64,000 bases of DNA from Diospyros lotus (GCF_014633365.1 NC_068346.1:19055030-19119029); one strand, 5' to 3'; counted from the first letter of the stretch, positions 33,215 through 46,600 are shown. Notes: generated from the sequence alone by a model not told the origin. Numbers and translations are program-made.

Positions 33215-34104
33215 TGTTGCCAGAATACAACAATTGAAATTGTTTGTCTTGGGAACAACTAAAACAAAGTCCCTTGACGAAACAATAAGGTTTGAGATTC
33301 AACTCGAAGGATAAACAAAGGCTAGGGAGTGTCGAGGCTTTAGGGGTCCTCGAATAGGCCGCCAGAATCTCTAGGGAAGACGCCCCAGGAGGGTCTTCGG
33401 GAGGCTATGCTGAGGGATGTCCTAGAGAGTCTTTAGGGGACTAGCTCCGAATGGATCAAGAAAGTCTTCAGGGACATGACACCAGTAGGGTTTGTAACAC
33501 AAAGACAATTAGAAGGCACACGTCGATCTTCCCCAAGTGAGACCTCTAATGCTTAAGTCAAGCAATGATGTCTGAAAGTATAATGTAAATGTATGTAGAT
33601 GTATGTACATGTGGTGTATCCATTATGGGTCTTCGGGGGAGCAGGCTTCCGATTAGCTGTGTATGATCCAAAGTTTAAGTCTTTGGGATTATTATCTTAG
33701 AGAGGGAGTGTGAGCGGTAAAAGGTCCCAAAAAGATCCATTTGTCATGGAATAGGTGAGTGTTTATAAATATTTGATGGTGGGGTCTACAACACATGGTA
33801 TGAAAGTCTCTTGACTTTTCGAGAATATGCATCTAGTGAGGTCAGAGGGCCTGGAGGTATCCTGGGGCCAAAAGTGCCCCAATGAGTATCCTTCGGGTGG
33901 TCCGAAGACTCTTCAAAGCCACCAGATGACTTGGGCCCAAGAGACTCTGGGTGAGTCTTTGGGCTATGCAATGCTAAGGCTTGACCATCCCGGAGACTTT
34001 CTAGAGGCTCTCATCTTTGGAGACTCTTCGGGGTCATCCAAACTTATTAGGATACTTCTATAATTTTTTTGGGTTTTAGGATTTTCCAAGGGCACCCCAC
34101 AACA
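33215..34104 (-). repeat. Tat-like LTR (890 bp)
   Basis: TG...CA ended. Its left end in reverse reads ATTGTTGTATTCTGGCAACA, the same 3' LTR end as the gag-only element at 45233-52618 (TGTATTTTGGCAACAACA). The flanking 5-mers do not match, so it is either part of a larger unit or an old copy. Confidence 0.55.
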
Positions 34105-34549
34105 ATAATGGCTAGAAGGAATAAGTCCAAAAGAAATATGCAAGGATGACATAACCATAAAGATCTAGAGAATGTCACCAATGGTTAAGCTAAACTAGTT
34201 CAACTTTGATTGAAACCCATTGACAATGACAATGAGAATGCTTTCATAGAAAGGAACAAGAAACCAGATAAAGCAGTACTAATAAGCATCGTAAGGAAAA
34301 TTCCAACTCGATATGGAAAGAAAAGGGTAAATGACATCATCAGGAGGAATTAGACTTTGGTAGTGAATTAACTAATGGTCAGTTAAAAGTTATCCTCTAA
34401 GTAGTTAATAGGAAACTCCACACGTTTAGCGTTGACCTCTTTTACAACCAACAACATTAATAAGCCTAGGTCAGCTAAGTTTAGTTATCCACCATTCCGC
34501 ATATAAATTTAAAAAGATCAAAGATATTGAGGAACATCTTTTTCAATTG
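34105..34549. other. Unassigned sequence
   Basis: No gene or repeat edge recognised between the two Tat-like LTR segments. Confidence 0.3.
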
Positions 34550-35490
34550 TGATTGCCAAAATACAATAGTTAACATTTGTTTTTTTTTTTAAAAATAAAA
34601 ATAAAAACTTAGCGAATAGTCAGTAGGGCTTGGGAGAGAACATGATGTTATGTTAAGTTCAACGCAGCGTGGAAGGAGATAGGTAGTCATCCGAGGTTAG
34701 CTCAATATACCATGGGAGAGCTTGCGATGGACCAGATGAGGAATGGAGGCCATGGTAGTTTGAGGAATGGATCCCTGTTGTTTAGGAGAGTCGTTGTGTT
34801 CCCTGAGAAAGGTTTGCAAGACAGGAACATATGAGAAGGCATGCAAGGATTTCTCCCCTATGGGCTTTTTGATGCTTAGGTTAGACAGTGTCATGGTAAA
34901 GTCCAAAATGCAACATGCAATGGAATATCATGCTAAATGTCTGAGAGAAAGGGATTCACCAAAAGAGATGGGGTTGTCAGATGTCTAGGATGCAAGAGAT
35001 TGCCTAGAGAGAGAGAGAGAGAGAGAGAGGTTAAGGAGTTAAAGGTCCAAAAACTCAGTCTTGAAAATAAGAGGGGTAGGGGGCTATTTATAGTTGTCGA
35101 CTGTGACTGGGAAACGTGACATGCACGTGCGGGAATGCAAAGTGCTTCCTATGCATGTGGTGTTATCTTGTGGTTAAGGTTGAAAGAGGGCCTCTGTGAG
35201 AAGCCCCCTAGAAAAAAGATCCCCTAGAGGAATGAAAGGCTTGAGCAAGTAGGCCATGTTGTGCAAAACAACATATGGTAGAAGCATTTGGGATATGGGT
35301 CTCCCTAGGCTATCTTCTATAAGCTGGGCTCAACTGGGAGGATTGTTATCCTAGAAAATGCAGTTTGGGGAAGTTGATCTTGAGAAAGTGGTAGCAAGGT
35401 CCTTTTGGAAAGACCCTCCTACGAGAATTGCTTCTCTTGAGAATGTTTCCTTCTCTGGGAAAACTACCTTTGAGGAAGGGCTACTGTTTG
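34550..35490 (-). repeat. Tat-like LTR-related segment with (GA)n
   Basis: Starts TGATTGCCAAAATACAATAG, the reverse of the Tat-like LTR 3' end. It contains (GA)n at 35008-35029. The right edge is uncertain and no target duplication was found. Confidence 0.45.
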
Positions 35491-38400
35491 TGTTAATGCT
35501 CCAATGCTAGATTTAGATGAGATCTAGCAGTTGTATTATGGGACTAATGATGTAGATCTTGTAAATATAATAAAATATATTTTCATATTTTAGGGTCATA
35601 TCTTCATTCATATATCTCTAATCTAATTATATGAATGAACCCTTAGATTTCTTGATGAAGGTCTTATTCTTAAGTATTAAGAATATGTGACAAAGACTTT
35701 CGGATTAAGAATTTCTTAAAGTGATTCCCAGTCCTTAGACTTCTCAGAAGAAGACTATGATTAATTAATTACAGACTAGCACATGGGTTGGTACCTTTGA
35801 TTAGTATGAGATACTAATAATAAAGGATGGTGAGTCGCATGCCATAATCCATGAGATGTATAGAGTAGACATGTGGGTAGATGTTAATTGAATATCTATT
35901 GAGTATGGCGTAAGTGATAAATCACATGGATGAGAGGATATATGATCTGTCATAGCCTTCAATTTTGTTACTAGTCCTTAGACCACAGGTAACATAATTA
36001 TCTTGTATGTTGGTGCCTGAGATTTACCTTTGTTAAGAAGCGCCCGGTTATCGCGGTGGGAGATGCACTGTGTGGTTTATATGCAATAACGTATGGAGGT
36101 ATATGATTGCTAATGGGATTCATTAATCTTCGGTGTGAGGTGAACATTCTATGCGATCAGTGGTGGTTATAGTTGTATAAACCCTTGGCTAGGGTGTACA
36201 TGATTGGAAATGTGTTTCCAATGTTGGAAGGAGTTTCGATGTGTTATCTCGATCACACCACGCTAGATCTTGACAAAGCTATCGAGTTAGTGAGTTTGAT
36301 CAGCCCATGACTCTCACTCGATCAAGATGTTAGTTGATTGAGGGATTATAGTAGATGAGAATTGAAAGCCCAAATAGGTTGTCTTGAATTATGACTACAT
36401 TACTAGAAGGATTGTCCTGACATAATATTAGTTGTCACTTGATAGGGCTCAATTATATATATATTTTTATCTAATTTTTATCTTAACCTTGTGTTAATTT
36501 TCCTACATAAATGTGTATTTATATGGATTTTATATTATTTTAATCTCTTTTTGTAGGAACTTGGCAAAGAAAATTAATTTGAAGATTTGGGCATAAAAGG
36601 AAAAAAATATATATATTATAAAATTAATTTTAAAATAAATAAATAAATATTTTATATAATTAATATTATAATATAATTAAAGTTATTATATTTAATAGTA
36701 TATTAAATATTATATATATTATATTATATATTATACTATAATATTCATATATATATTATATTTTATCTTATATTATTTATATATATAATATTATAATAAA
36801 ATAATTATTATATATATATATATGCTAATGGTGGCAGTGGCGTGTGAAGGCCTTAGGGCTCCATGCGCCACATATATATAATAATATATTTGAAGATTGG
36901 AGCACAGTGAAGAAATTGAAATTGAAGGCTTGGGCGGCCCACGCCGCGCACACATATATATATATTAAAGAGGAATTGAAGATGGGTCTGGATGGGCACA
37001 GCGAATTGAAGAGAGGGACGGCGCACAACGAAGCAATTGGGAAGCCGCGCACAGTGAGATTGAAGGAGAGAAGCAGCGGACACCATAAAGAGAAATTGAA
37101 GTCGCGAACAATACAGAGATTGGAGCCGGCAGTCGCATAACAACCAGCACCAATTGCAACCCAGATCTGTTTCAGATCTGGGCAGGAAGCATTCTTTTCT
37201 TTTTCTTTAATTTTCTGTTTTTATTTTTATGTTAATAATGTCTAGTTAATTTATTTTAACTAGGGTTTGGATGGATTTTAATTCTAGAATTATGTGAGTA
37301 TTTGTTTGGTTCGATTCAAAACCCGATTATTATTTGTGTGAGGAATTTATATTGTTGTGTTTAATGCTTTAAAAGATTGGCCACCTTTTAATGATTTAAT
37401 GATTTATGCATGACTGACTAAAAGATTGTTATAAATTAGATTCATAAGTAATATAAATCACATGCTTGACTATGAGATCGAAAGATGATTAGCTCATGTG
37501 TGGGAATTGAGGAAGCTTAGTGAGTCAAATCCCCTTCCGAGATTAGAGGTTTCCAAAGAACTTAATGCTTATTTATTTCGTTGATATCTGTTCAGAAATC
37601 TGACAGTGAAATTGAATTAATAAAGGATTACTATGACTTGAGAAAGCTTATTAATTAATTGAGGGAAATCCACCATCACATGCAAATAATTATAAAATAC
37701 TGTAAATGTATTTGTGGTTTTGAATCGGATTGAATAGATAATTCCATAACCTAGATTAAATGAAATCTAAACTCTAGTGCATTTATTAATTAATTTTTCT
37801 CACAAAGAATCCAGTTTTCCATTTATTTTCATTTTTCTTCATTGATTAATTAATTGGTTCAACTTAGGTTAATTTAAAATCGTTTTGGTATTGTGATCTA
37901 GTCCTCATGGGATCGACATCTTTTCATCACTATATGCAAATTTGACTAGGGTACACTTGCCCGAATTAATTGTGCATAAAATCACACATCATCACTTAGG
38001 GTCTTTCGGGGTACATCGGGGAGATGGAGAGATCCTCGTTGTAGATCAAAGTATTTAGTCGACGTCAAAGAGTTTGATGTGTCCCGATTACTTCTTAATT
38101 AGTGGTGAACCTAAAAGGTCACGTGCATATCTCAGTGTAGTGGTTGACTAAGGAATGAAACCTGTAATCATCACTAATAGTTAATGATGACACCGTTAAG
38201 AGTTAACTGATCAAGTTTAAATTAATTAGAGCAATTGTCAAGAGTTGACAGGTATGCCGTTAATGGCAAGCTTCAATACAATTTCTGAAAACCAAAAATG
38301 AGGGAACAGAACCGGTTGACCGGTCTTAGAGGCAATTGACTGACTCGTGGCTAAACCAGTTGATAGGTTGAGAACTAGAGGACCGAGCCTTGTTATTTGA

Positions 38401-39200
38401 TTGATTGTTGCTTAGAAATTGGTAGACCGTTTCTATCAGCGAGGGTCATGTTTGTCAAGATCATTTTGTTGTTTCTTCAACCATTTTCGTGGGACTTGTG
38501 GAAAAGAAGGAAGAATGGAGGGCAATGTGCCTGGGGCACGCATCTCCCTCCCCAGTCTTATCCCTCCCGCTCTTTCCTTGTTGTTTTTGTCTAACTTGAG
38601 ATGATTTTGGCATCTAGGTTTTTTAGGATGGGATATATAGTGGGAGAATTAAGAGAACATATAATGTTTTTGATGCCTAACCATTCTCTCGCCTAAGGTT
38701 ATTCTTTCCCTCCCAAAACCATTCTAACCTTCTCATGTTCTTGCTCCCATTTGCTCATTAATTCCTATTGCTAGTGTAGCAATACTAATCCAATAGAAAG
38801 TCTATTAGATTTGGGATTTTCGTTTGAACCCAAAAGTTATCATCACTTGCATTTAGCTTAGCTAACACATAAGCTAAATTGTATGACTCATTCCCTACCT
38901 AGAGCGTGGACTGACTAGGGCCTTTATACTTTCAAGGTTTAGACTAGTCATCTGAGATTCAATTTGAACATGTGGATTGTTCAGGGAGTTGTTCGGCAAG
39001 CAATAGTTGCTGCTATGGGAGGATTTTTAGCCTCTACATTAAACTTGGAACCTCTAGTAAGGTATACGTTCTAAACTCCCTATGGATGATTTTGTTTTGT
39101 ATTGCATATGGTCTATAATACTAAGTCTTGCAAGGTGATCTTGATTTATTTCCACTGCATATTTGTATGAGTTTTTGAAAAAGTTTATGGTTAAACCCTT
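35491..39200 (+). repeat. Diverged copia-type LTR region, split by a solo LTR
   Basis: The phrases GGTGAGTCGCATGCCATAAT and CTAGTCCTTAGACCACAGGT parallel those in the copia LTRs at 21651 and 39897, at lower identity. Sequence is continuous across the solo LTR at 36440-37991 once that is removed. The outer edges are not defined. The stretch 38200-39180 contains TTGACCGGT-type motifs and no coding sequence. Confidence 0.45.
36440..37991. mobile_element. Solo LTR, unclassified (1552 bp)
   Basis: Starts TGATAGGGCTCAATTATATA and ends ATCACACATCA, flanked by TCACT on both sides (36435-36439 and 37992-37996). It includes a very AT-rich stretch (36600-36825). No primer site or coding sequence is attached, so the class is not certain; a Ty3/gypsy origin is likely. 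Confidence 0.88.
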
Positions 39201-39896
39201 GCATTGATACACCCAATGTTGGCGTTATCCTTCAGCTACAATAATGGCTCTGCACATTTTGCTTTAACTGAAAGTAAAAGAGAAGAGTATAATGAATGTA
39301 GGGAGTTATTCTAGAGAAGGTGAGGCTTGCTTTAGATATGGGCCTTAGCTAAGAGAAGGAATATGAATGGTTAATCTGGGAGAGGAATGGCCACTGAAAT
39401 GTGCCTAAGGGAATCAACAGAGGTGCCTGCACAATGATTATGTGTTAGTTCGACTTCAGTGTACTAGGCCTAAAAATAGCTAGTGGTCCCTCCGTGGGTC
39501 CACACTTTTCGCTTTCGCCTTATCGAAACTCTTGAGCATTAGACTCGCCTTAGAAACATCGATTGTTTATTTGGCATAGCTTGACCCCGGATAATTATGC
39601 TGAAAGAAACTACTCCCAAGAAATTGTCATTTCCACAAGGAATGCCAAGCTCTAATTTTTCTTTTTTGATGACCAAAGTGTTCAAGCTTTGCCTAACTAA
39701 TCCTGGGGAGAGTGGTCTTCCCCCTTAGTTTTCCCTTCGGGTAAATTTGGATACTGTCACAGTCTATACACACTTGGAGTAAACTTTCAAGAAACAGCTA
39801 TCCTTCTTGTGGACCCCACCTTTACGTTGTGCGGACAGGAGCCCCGGAGAGGCGACAGGGCACACCATAACCCTGCCTTCACCTGGGGGACTTGCC
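39201..39896. other. Unassigned sequence before the copia LTR
   Basis: No gene or clear repeat edge. Ends with TTGCC directly before the LTR start at 39897. Confidence 0.3.
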
Positions 39897-41454
39897 TGTT
39901 AGTTATAATCCCTTAAGACTAGTTCTAGTGACACAATGGGTTTGATCTTGTAATTCTTTAAATTCTATTTAATGGCAAGTTTTATGTTTAATTTAAATTG
40001 CAATATGGTTTGAATTGAACATACAAATATCCTTTAGTTTAATAAGGAGTGGATATCATTCTTAATTGTTAAGAATAATCGAGACAGATAATCCACAATA
40101 TGTTATACTATAAATATGTTTCTAGCCATAGAGTTCTTAACCCAGATAATTAGCAACTCGCAAAGACCGACACATCGTCTTCCTCCTTGTTTGGTATAAG
40201 ATACCGAAACATAAGGTTAGTGGGTCTCGTGTCATTCTGTATGAGATATAGAAGGAAAATGAATGGATGCTCGTTATAGGAATGAGTTCACTGAACAAGA
40301 CTATTAATATTGAGTCACATGATTTTTATCTCACGGGTCAATGATTCAATATTAACTATGAATTTGCAACTAATCCTTAGACCTGAGATGACATAGATAT
40401 CTGTGTGTTGGTGAATTAGGATATCAGTGATATTATACGGTTATTCTACTTAGGGATGATTAAATGTATCTATGTGCCTAGTTCAGTGACACATGGGGTA
40501 TGTGTGCATCAGACATAGAATCTATCAACTCAACATATTCGAGGAGGATATCATATGCGATCCATTAATCAATTGACGATAAATTCTTAGTCAAGGTAAT
40601 ATGAAGATGGAATATGTATTCCATAGAGATTGTGCCATATTAGTCAAGTAGGATTATTGGATTTGGTCATATGATGAGATTGACAAATTTGACCTGAGAC
40701 CGTGATCACATATCTCGTCGAGATATAGGACGATAGAGGGACCGCATTGCATGGCACTATAGTTTAAGGTTCACATTCCCGCTTCATATTAAATTGGATA
40801 ATCATGGCATATTGTTAGATGTCACTCGTGATTTACAGGAATTAATAATTAATTAATTCTCATTGCCAATTTAATTATGAACACAGAAAGTCCCACCTAA
40901 TAGATATTGTTTTAAAAGAAAAAAAGGCAAATCACTGTAAAAGAAAACAGTTTTTAGCGAAGGAATTTAGTTACGAAATTATTTCGTCGCTAATATTTTT
41001 AAATATTTTTTTTTAATTTAGTGATGAAATTAGCAACAAAAAGACCCGTCACTAAATTTAGCGACAGAAATCTCGTCAATAAAAAAATAAAAAAAAATTA
41101 ATTAAAAATTTAAACTTTAGTGACGAAACAAATCCGTCCCTAAAAAAGAAAAAAATTAAATAAAAAATTCAAAATTTAGCATTGGAACAAATTTGTCACT
41201 AAAAAAGAAAAAAAATTAAATAAAAAATTCAAAATTTAGTAAAGGTTATACCGGTCGCTAAAAAAGAAAAAAGTTAAATAAAAAATTCAAAATTTAGCAA
41301 GGGACTCATCACTAAAATAGAAAAAAATAATAATAAGTATTAAAATTAGTAATGAAAAAAATTTATAACTTTCTATTTGAATTAGTAATGAAATAAAATT
41401 AATAAATATTAAAATTAAAATTAATATTCATTTTCCTCTACTAACATTGATATT

Positions 41455-42208
41455 TGTTATTGCCAAAATACAACAATCTATTTTTAATTGTGGGCAGATG
41501 TAAAAGTCTTAGGAGTCGTGTCTTCAATGATGAGAATCTTGACAAACAACTAGGTCTGGTAGTCAAACAGATCTGGTGATCTAACAGAGTTAATAGTCTG
41601 ATAGGGCTGATGATCTAGCGAGTTGATGACTTGGCGGATCTGATAGATCTGGTGATCTGGTGAGTTGATGATCAGGTGGCCCAAGATAACCGAGTGACCT
41701 GGGGCAATCGAGTGGCCTTGGGTAACCGAGTGACCTTGGGTAACCGAGTAACCAGGGGCAACCGAGTGGCCTACAAAATGAGAGCACCGTTAGGATGCAG
41801 GTGGGGTCCCCACGCAAACCCCTGATGCTTAAGTCAGATCTTGAGCAAAAATGTGAAATTGAACTTGAATAGCTCAAGAGTGCGTACCTTGTGATGGAGA
41901 CATGACCTTGTATTTATAGTGGAGGGTGAATGAGGCCTCACAATAATCTCGGTGCAGATCCTGCAGCCTGCTCCGGAGATCTCGCGGCCCATTTCAAGGA
42001 TTCCAAAGCCCATTCAGCTGGGCGCCTGGTGACGAGAGGGGGCCCACTTGGTTATAATCGAGTGGGCCATGAAAATGGCCGAACTTATGTAGAGCTTGTG
42101 TCGAGTGGGTCTTCTTTTTCTTCCTCATGATGCTTTGCCCTCTCTTTCTTCAGCCATATTGGGGCCCACCTTTGATCAGGTATTGACTTGACTTTCCCGG
42201 GTACATCA
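41455..42208 (-). mobile_element. Solo LTR, Tat-like (754 bp), inside the CACTA element
   Basis: Starts TGTTATTGCCAAAATACAAC and ends GGGTACATCA, flanked by ATATT (41450-41454, 42209-42213). The start is the reverse of the Tat-like LTR 3' end. It contains GAGTGACCTTGGGTAACC repeats related to those in the LTRs of 45233-52618. Confidence 0.88.
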
Positions 42209-42324
42209 ATATTAAAATTAATATTCATTAAATAAGTTTGGGAAATTTCAGAGTATAAATTTAATTCTGGAAAGTTTAGAAAAAAATACTATAAGTATAA
42301 TTTATGCACTTTAATAATCAAGAA

Positions 42325-42400
42325 GGCTTTCAGATCGGTTAACTTGTGCATGCACATATAGGTGCTTGATCCTTGGAGGTTGGGGGTTCGATTTCAAGGT
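42325..42400 (+). repeat. Possible tRNA-like SINE fragment
   Basis: GATCGGTTAACTTGTGCATG (box-A-like) is followed ~50 bp later by GGGGGTTCGATTTC (box-B-like). No flanking duplication found. It lies in the right arm of the CACTA element. Confidence 0.35.
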
Positions 42401-42836
42401 GTAGCGTTTGGGATTATTGCTAGGATAATAATCCCAGCACTACCACGTGGCGAGGGGAGAGAGAGCACACGTTGATTTTATGGGCATGCGCTAAATTTAG
42501 CTATGGAAATTTCGTCGCTGATTCCATCGCTAAAAAAAATTTATTGCTAATCCAGTCGCTTAACTTCAGGGAAGCCCTTTTTGGCAATAGAAATGTACTT
42601 GTCACTAAATCCGTAGTTAGATTTTGATGTTTTAACAAATAAATTTTTCGTCGCTAAAACTTTAATTTTTTGTAATGAATTTAGTAATTATGGAATTACT
42701 AAATTATAAGTGTAATTATTTATTAGATAAATAAAGATAATTAATATAATTATTTATTTAATTATCAAGTTGATTGGAATTTTTGCTACCACCTAAAGCC
42801 CGGTGCAACAACAATTAGGGTTATAAGATTTTTGCC

Positions 42837-42845
42837 TATAAATAG
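42837..42845 (+). promoter_or_regulatory. TATA box of the copia LTR
   Basis: TATAAATAG, in the same context as 22800-22808 in the related solo LTR. Confidence 0.55.
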
Positions 42846-43135
42846 GCCATTAAACCCATAATCCAATAGATCAATCAATTGAATCTAAACAAAAATTTTG
42901 AGAAAAATCTCCACGTCATTTCTTTTTTCAAGTTTCTTAGAGTCTTGGTGATTTTAACTCGACATCTCATAAGTGGGAGATATGCGACGGGCTAATCGAC
43001 AACGAAATCGGATTTCATCACAAGGTAACCTTTCGTTTATGTTTTCGATTTAAACCGTATGTTTTGAAAAATGTGATAAAAAAATAAAATTTTATTTTTC
43101 CGTTGTGTATGATCAGATCATAGATTTTCTAACAA

Positions 43136-43148
43136 TGGTATTAGAGCC
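43136..43148 (+). other. Primer binding site, tRNA-Met type
   Basis: TGGTATTAGAGCC differs by one base from the usual TGGTATCAGAGCC and lies one base after the LTR end. Confidence 0.75.
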
Positions 43149-44191
43149 ATTATTTTTCAAATTTATGATTTTGATTTATGTGTTTGTTAAAGATGTTTTT
43201 GTGTTTTGGAATCAAAATATGTATATATATATATATGTACACGTATATCGCTTTAGTTTTATATGTATATGTGATATATATATATATATTTGCATATACA
43301 TGTTGCTGGAAAAACAAAACAAAAAAAAATTGAAAAATCAAAGCAAAAGTTGTAGGGGTAATCCAACGGGAAGATGAGGGGCCACCGTCGACGATAGAGA
43401 GAGAATGGAGGGCCACCACTGGCGGCGTTGCTGGGCAGCGGTTCGACTGCTGCTAATGACGCTACTAAGCTGCTGATTGGCCTCTGCAAGCGCTGTTGCG
43501 GGGTGGCTGATCGTCCGCCGCTATCCACCGCCGCACAAAGTCGTTGCTCCCGATGACGGTGACGGGCGACACTACTAGGCAGCATCGCCGTCATCGTTGA
43601 TGACGGCAACGATGGCAGGGAAGGGCACTGTGGGCAGCCACCGTGCAGGTGGAAAATCATCTCCCAAGGGCGGTGGTGTGCGCCTTGATGTCGCGGGCTG
43701 GGCCTGCAAGTCTTCTGCCATGCTTGGGCCGACCCCGCGAATAGTTCGCTAGCCATGCAGGCGCATGGGGGCCGCGGCTCACGCTTGCGGCTTTCGACCA
43801 CACTCTTGGGCTGGGCCGCGACCAGCCCGCGTGCTTTCCTCATGCAGCCACGCACGAGCATGAGCGCGTGGGGCCTATGCCCCCCATTTTTTTCATTTTA
43901 TTTTGTTTTATTTATTTATTTTATATTTTCCAGCAAATTTAAAAAAAAAAATTGTTTTCAAAACACTTTGGGTATAATTATTATACCCATGCCCGACAAT
44001 TATATAAATTTTATAATATGCTTTTAATTGTTAAATAACATGTTGTGGATGCCTTGTTGCATATTGGTATTGGTCATGGATTTAAGACACTACATAGTTA
44101 ATGTATGTGTTGCGTGGATGTATAGATTGTTTTATTTGATAGTTTGCGTGCCGAGATTTATCGTTTTTGGATAACGGTTGTAAAATTAATT
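43149..44191 (+). other. 5' internal region (leader) of the copia-type element
   Basis: Follows the primer site at 43136. It contains a TA-rich stretch (43215-43290) and a GC-rich segment (43375-43870). ORFs in the GC-rich part show no domain. The region resumes at 62550 after the large solo LTR. Confidence 0.45.
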
Positions 44192-44614
44192 GTTTATGTA
44201 ACGATCCACCTCCTAGAGCCCCTATATACAAAGAGGATTCGTGAGAGGGTCATTATTTGAATAATATCGAATAATAACACAAACTAAAACTCACACACAA
44301 CCCATCTTAAAACCATAATCTTCTTACCATATAACATTTCATAATCGTCCAACAAAATTATTCATAACATTGGCCCACCTGAGCTTACATAACATAAACT
44401 GCTTAATGCATTTTTTTATCCCTGGACTAATAAAAAAAATGGCTTTAAGGACCTGCATTAAAAGGTGCTCACTATTCATCCCTAGACCAAATTAATTTGT
44501 ACACTTCTCGTCCTTGACTTAACAGTCGTTAATAGAGGCGTTAAATTTGCCTCATCAGCACTGCCACGTCGCACCACGTCACTCCTATTTTCCTTATCAG
44601 CATTACCACATCAC

Positions 44615-44672
44615 CACATATATATATACACACCCATATATACACACACACACACACACACATATATGTATA
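44615..44672. repeat. TA/CA microsatellite in the Mutator-like TIR
   Basis: TATATATATACACACCC then (CA)n. The inverted counterpart lies at 54572-54615 with a different repeat number. Confidence 0.8.
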
Positions 44673-45091
44673 CACACACCTAGCTAGCCTTCCCCTTTCT
44701 TCTTCCTCCTTCTCCCTCTTTCCTCATTTTGGATGACTCTTGCCTCGACGATTCAGCCACCGTCGATCGCCTTGAATGCAGCAGCCGTCGTCATCTTCAT
44801 CTTCTCCAGCGCCGATCGCTGCCAATCGCCTTCGTCACTATCAGTCAATGTTGCTCCAGCCTCCTCTACATCGTGACCGCCATCGTCGTTCTCCTCCTCC
44901 TCCTTCTCTCTCTCTCTCTCCCTCTCTCTCTCGCGCGGGCACACGTGAGCGACAGCCAGCCACTGCGACTTCCAAGTAAGCTTCATCTTTGTAGATTTGG
45001 GCGACCGCCGACTAAGCTTCGTCTCCACCAAATAGGGTCTTCGACCAAACTGGTCAATTTGACCAAACCCACACAGAAACAAAAAATGGCT

Positions 45092-45177
45092 TTGATAACT
45101 ATAGAATCATTCAAGATATAATACAAAATCATCTTCTGCAAATATTAACACTATTTGCAATGGAAACTCTTGTAAGC
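45092..45177 (+). repeat. Direct repeat left of the gag-only element
   Basis: AACTATAGAATCATTCAAGA...GCAATGGAAACTC recurs at 52621-52706, just right of the gag-only element, with a few substitutions. It is longer than the 5 bp target duplication. Confidence 0.8.
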
Positions 45178-46071
45178 TTGGATAACTCAGATTTATCTTT
45201 TGTTTTTTCCTATGGAAAGTTACTTTGATAACTGATATGCCCTGCAAACTTAGAGAATCACAAGACCTAAAAGAGTTGCGAAACATGGACATGAAGCCCA
45301 AAGGCCTAACGGGTTGTAGGAGATCAAGGAAACAAGCCGAGGGTGCAAGAGGTCGAGCCGAGACCAAGTGGGAAGGACCCATACCGAGTGGGTCCGATAC
45401 TACTTTGGTTTTTCAGCTATAACTTTCTCATACGAGCTCCGATTAAGATGATTCAAAATCCTATGCAAAGCTGAGAGAATTATGTACAACTTTCATGTTT
45501 TGAGTTTTAAGAGATTCAGACTTCATCAAGGCTAAAATTAGGCTCTAATTTGATGCACCTACACTATTAAGGCTCAGAGTCAAGTATTGAAGGAAGATGG
45601 ATCCGAACCAAGACAAAAGGGCAAAAGAAGGCATGACCGAGTGGCCCCTCACTAGATCATGGGGAGACCAATTTCCCCTCACCTTTCATGACCCACTCGG
45701 TTATGCCAAGTGGGCATGACACTGCTTTAGTTTTTTGGCCATAACTTTTTCATACGAGCTCCGATTAAGCTGATTCAAAGTCCTATGGAAAGCTAAGAGA
45801 ATTATCTACAGCTTTTTTGTTTTGAGTATTGAGAGATTCAAGCTAAATCAATGTGTAAATCGGGCATAAAGTTGAGGTTCAGGAACCACTCAAAATCGAA
45901 CCAAGGAAAAGGGTAAAAGAAGGCATGACCGAGTGGCCCCCCCACTCGGTCATGGTCGAGTGGTCTTGAGCCAATCTCTCCTCTTTTCCCTCTCGGATGG
46001 GCCGCAAAATCATTGAAACGGGCCATGAGATTCTTGCCCCGATTGTTGTACGTCTTCTCTCTCTCCTCTTC

Positions 46072-46080
46072 TATAAATAG
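46072..46080 (+). promoter_or_regulatory. TATA box of the 5' LTR
   Basis: TATAAATAG followed by GAGACCATGCCTTCATCACA; the same box is at 51966-51974 in the 3' LTR. Confidence 0.6.
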
Positions 46081-46221
46081 GAGACCATGCCTTCATCACA
46101 AGGTACGCACTTTTGGGCTCCTCAACACAATTCCATATTGTTAGCTCTCGAGATCTAACTTCGACATCAGAGGGTTTGCGCGAGGACCCCCACCCGTGCC
46201 TCAACGTTGCTCTCGTTTTGC

Positions 46222-46600
46222 AGGTCACTCAGTTATGGAGGGCCACTCGGTTATGGAGGGCCACTTGGTTATGAGAGCCACTCGGTTATGGTGGGCCACT
46301 CGGTTATGTGGGTCACTCGGTTATGAGGCCACTCGGTTATCTCAGGTCACCCGGTTATCTCAGGTCACCTGATTATTAGACCCTCAGCGCGCCTTGGTGA
46401 CGAGACCCTCAGCGTGCCTTGGTCACGAGACCCTCAGCTCACCTTGGTCACAAGACCCTCAGCTCACCTTGGTCACGAGACCCTTAGCGCGCCTTGGTGA
46501 CGAGACCCTCAGCTCACCTTAGTCACGAGACCCTCAGCTCACCTTGGTTATGAGACCCTCAACGTGCCTTGGTCACAAGACCCTCAACGCACATGCACGT
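46222..46600 (+). repeat. Two tandem arrays inside the 5' LTR (R/U5)
   Basis: About eight ~17 bp units around CCACTCGGTTATG, then about ten 24-25 bp units GAGACCCTCAGC(G/T)C(G/A)CCTTGGT(C/G)AC. The counterpart in the 3' LTR (52120-52460) has different copy numbers, which accounts for much of the LTR length difference. Confidence 0.85.

Larger units (their letters stand above)
32485..34104. repeat. Tandem duplication, unit 2, interrupted by a solo LTR
   Basis: Direct repeat of 31319-32484, with a 384 bp solo LTR inserted at 32735-33118. The last 890 bp (33215-34104) is the Tat-like LTR segment: it starts TGTTGCCAGAATACAACAAT and ends GGGCACCCCACAACA. Units 1 and 2 differ by many substitutions, so the duplication is old. 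Confidence 0.75.
40933..42677. mobile_element. Non-autonomous CACTA transposon
   Basis: Left end CACTGTAAAAGAAAACAG, right end (reversed) CATTACAAAAAATTAAAG. Both continue into TTTTAGCGA and GTCGCTAA subterminal repeats in both orientations, as in plant CACTA (En/Spm) elements. It is flanked by AAT on both sides (40930-40932, 42678-42680), the expected 3 bp duplication. It is split by a solo LTR at 41455-42208. No transposase remains. Confidence 0.88.
39897..43134 (+). mobile_element. Copia-type 5' LTR, interrupted by a CACTA element
   Basis: Starts TGTTAGTTATAATCCC and ends GATTTTCTAACA. It is followed after one base by TGGTATTAGAGCC, a tRNA-Met-type primer site. Removing the CACTA insertion (40933-42677 plus 3 bp) leaves about 1.49 kb, matching the 1453 bp solo LTR at 21651-23103. 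The partner LTR is not in the window. Confidence 0.85.

Noticed and set aside
42325..42400. Functional tRNA gene
   Set aside because: Only box-like motifs are present; no cloverleaf with acceptor stem can be folded by eye.
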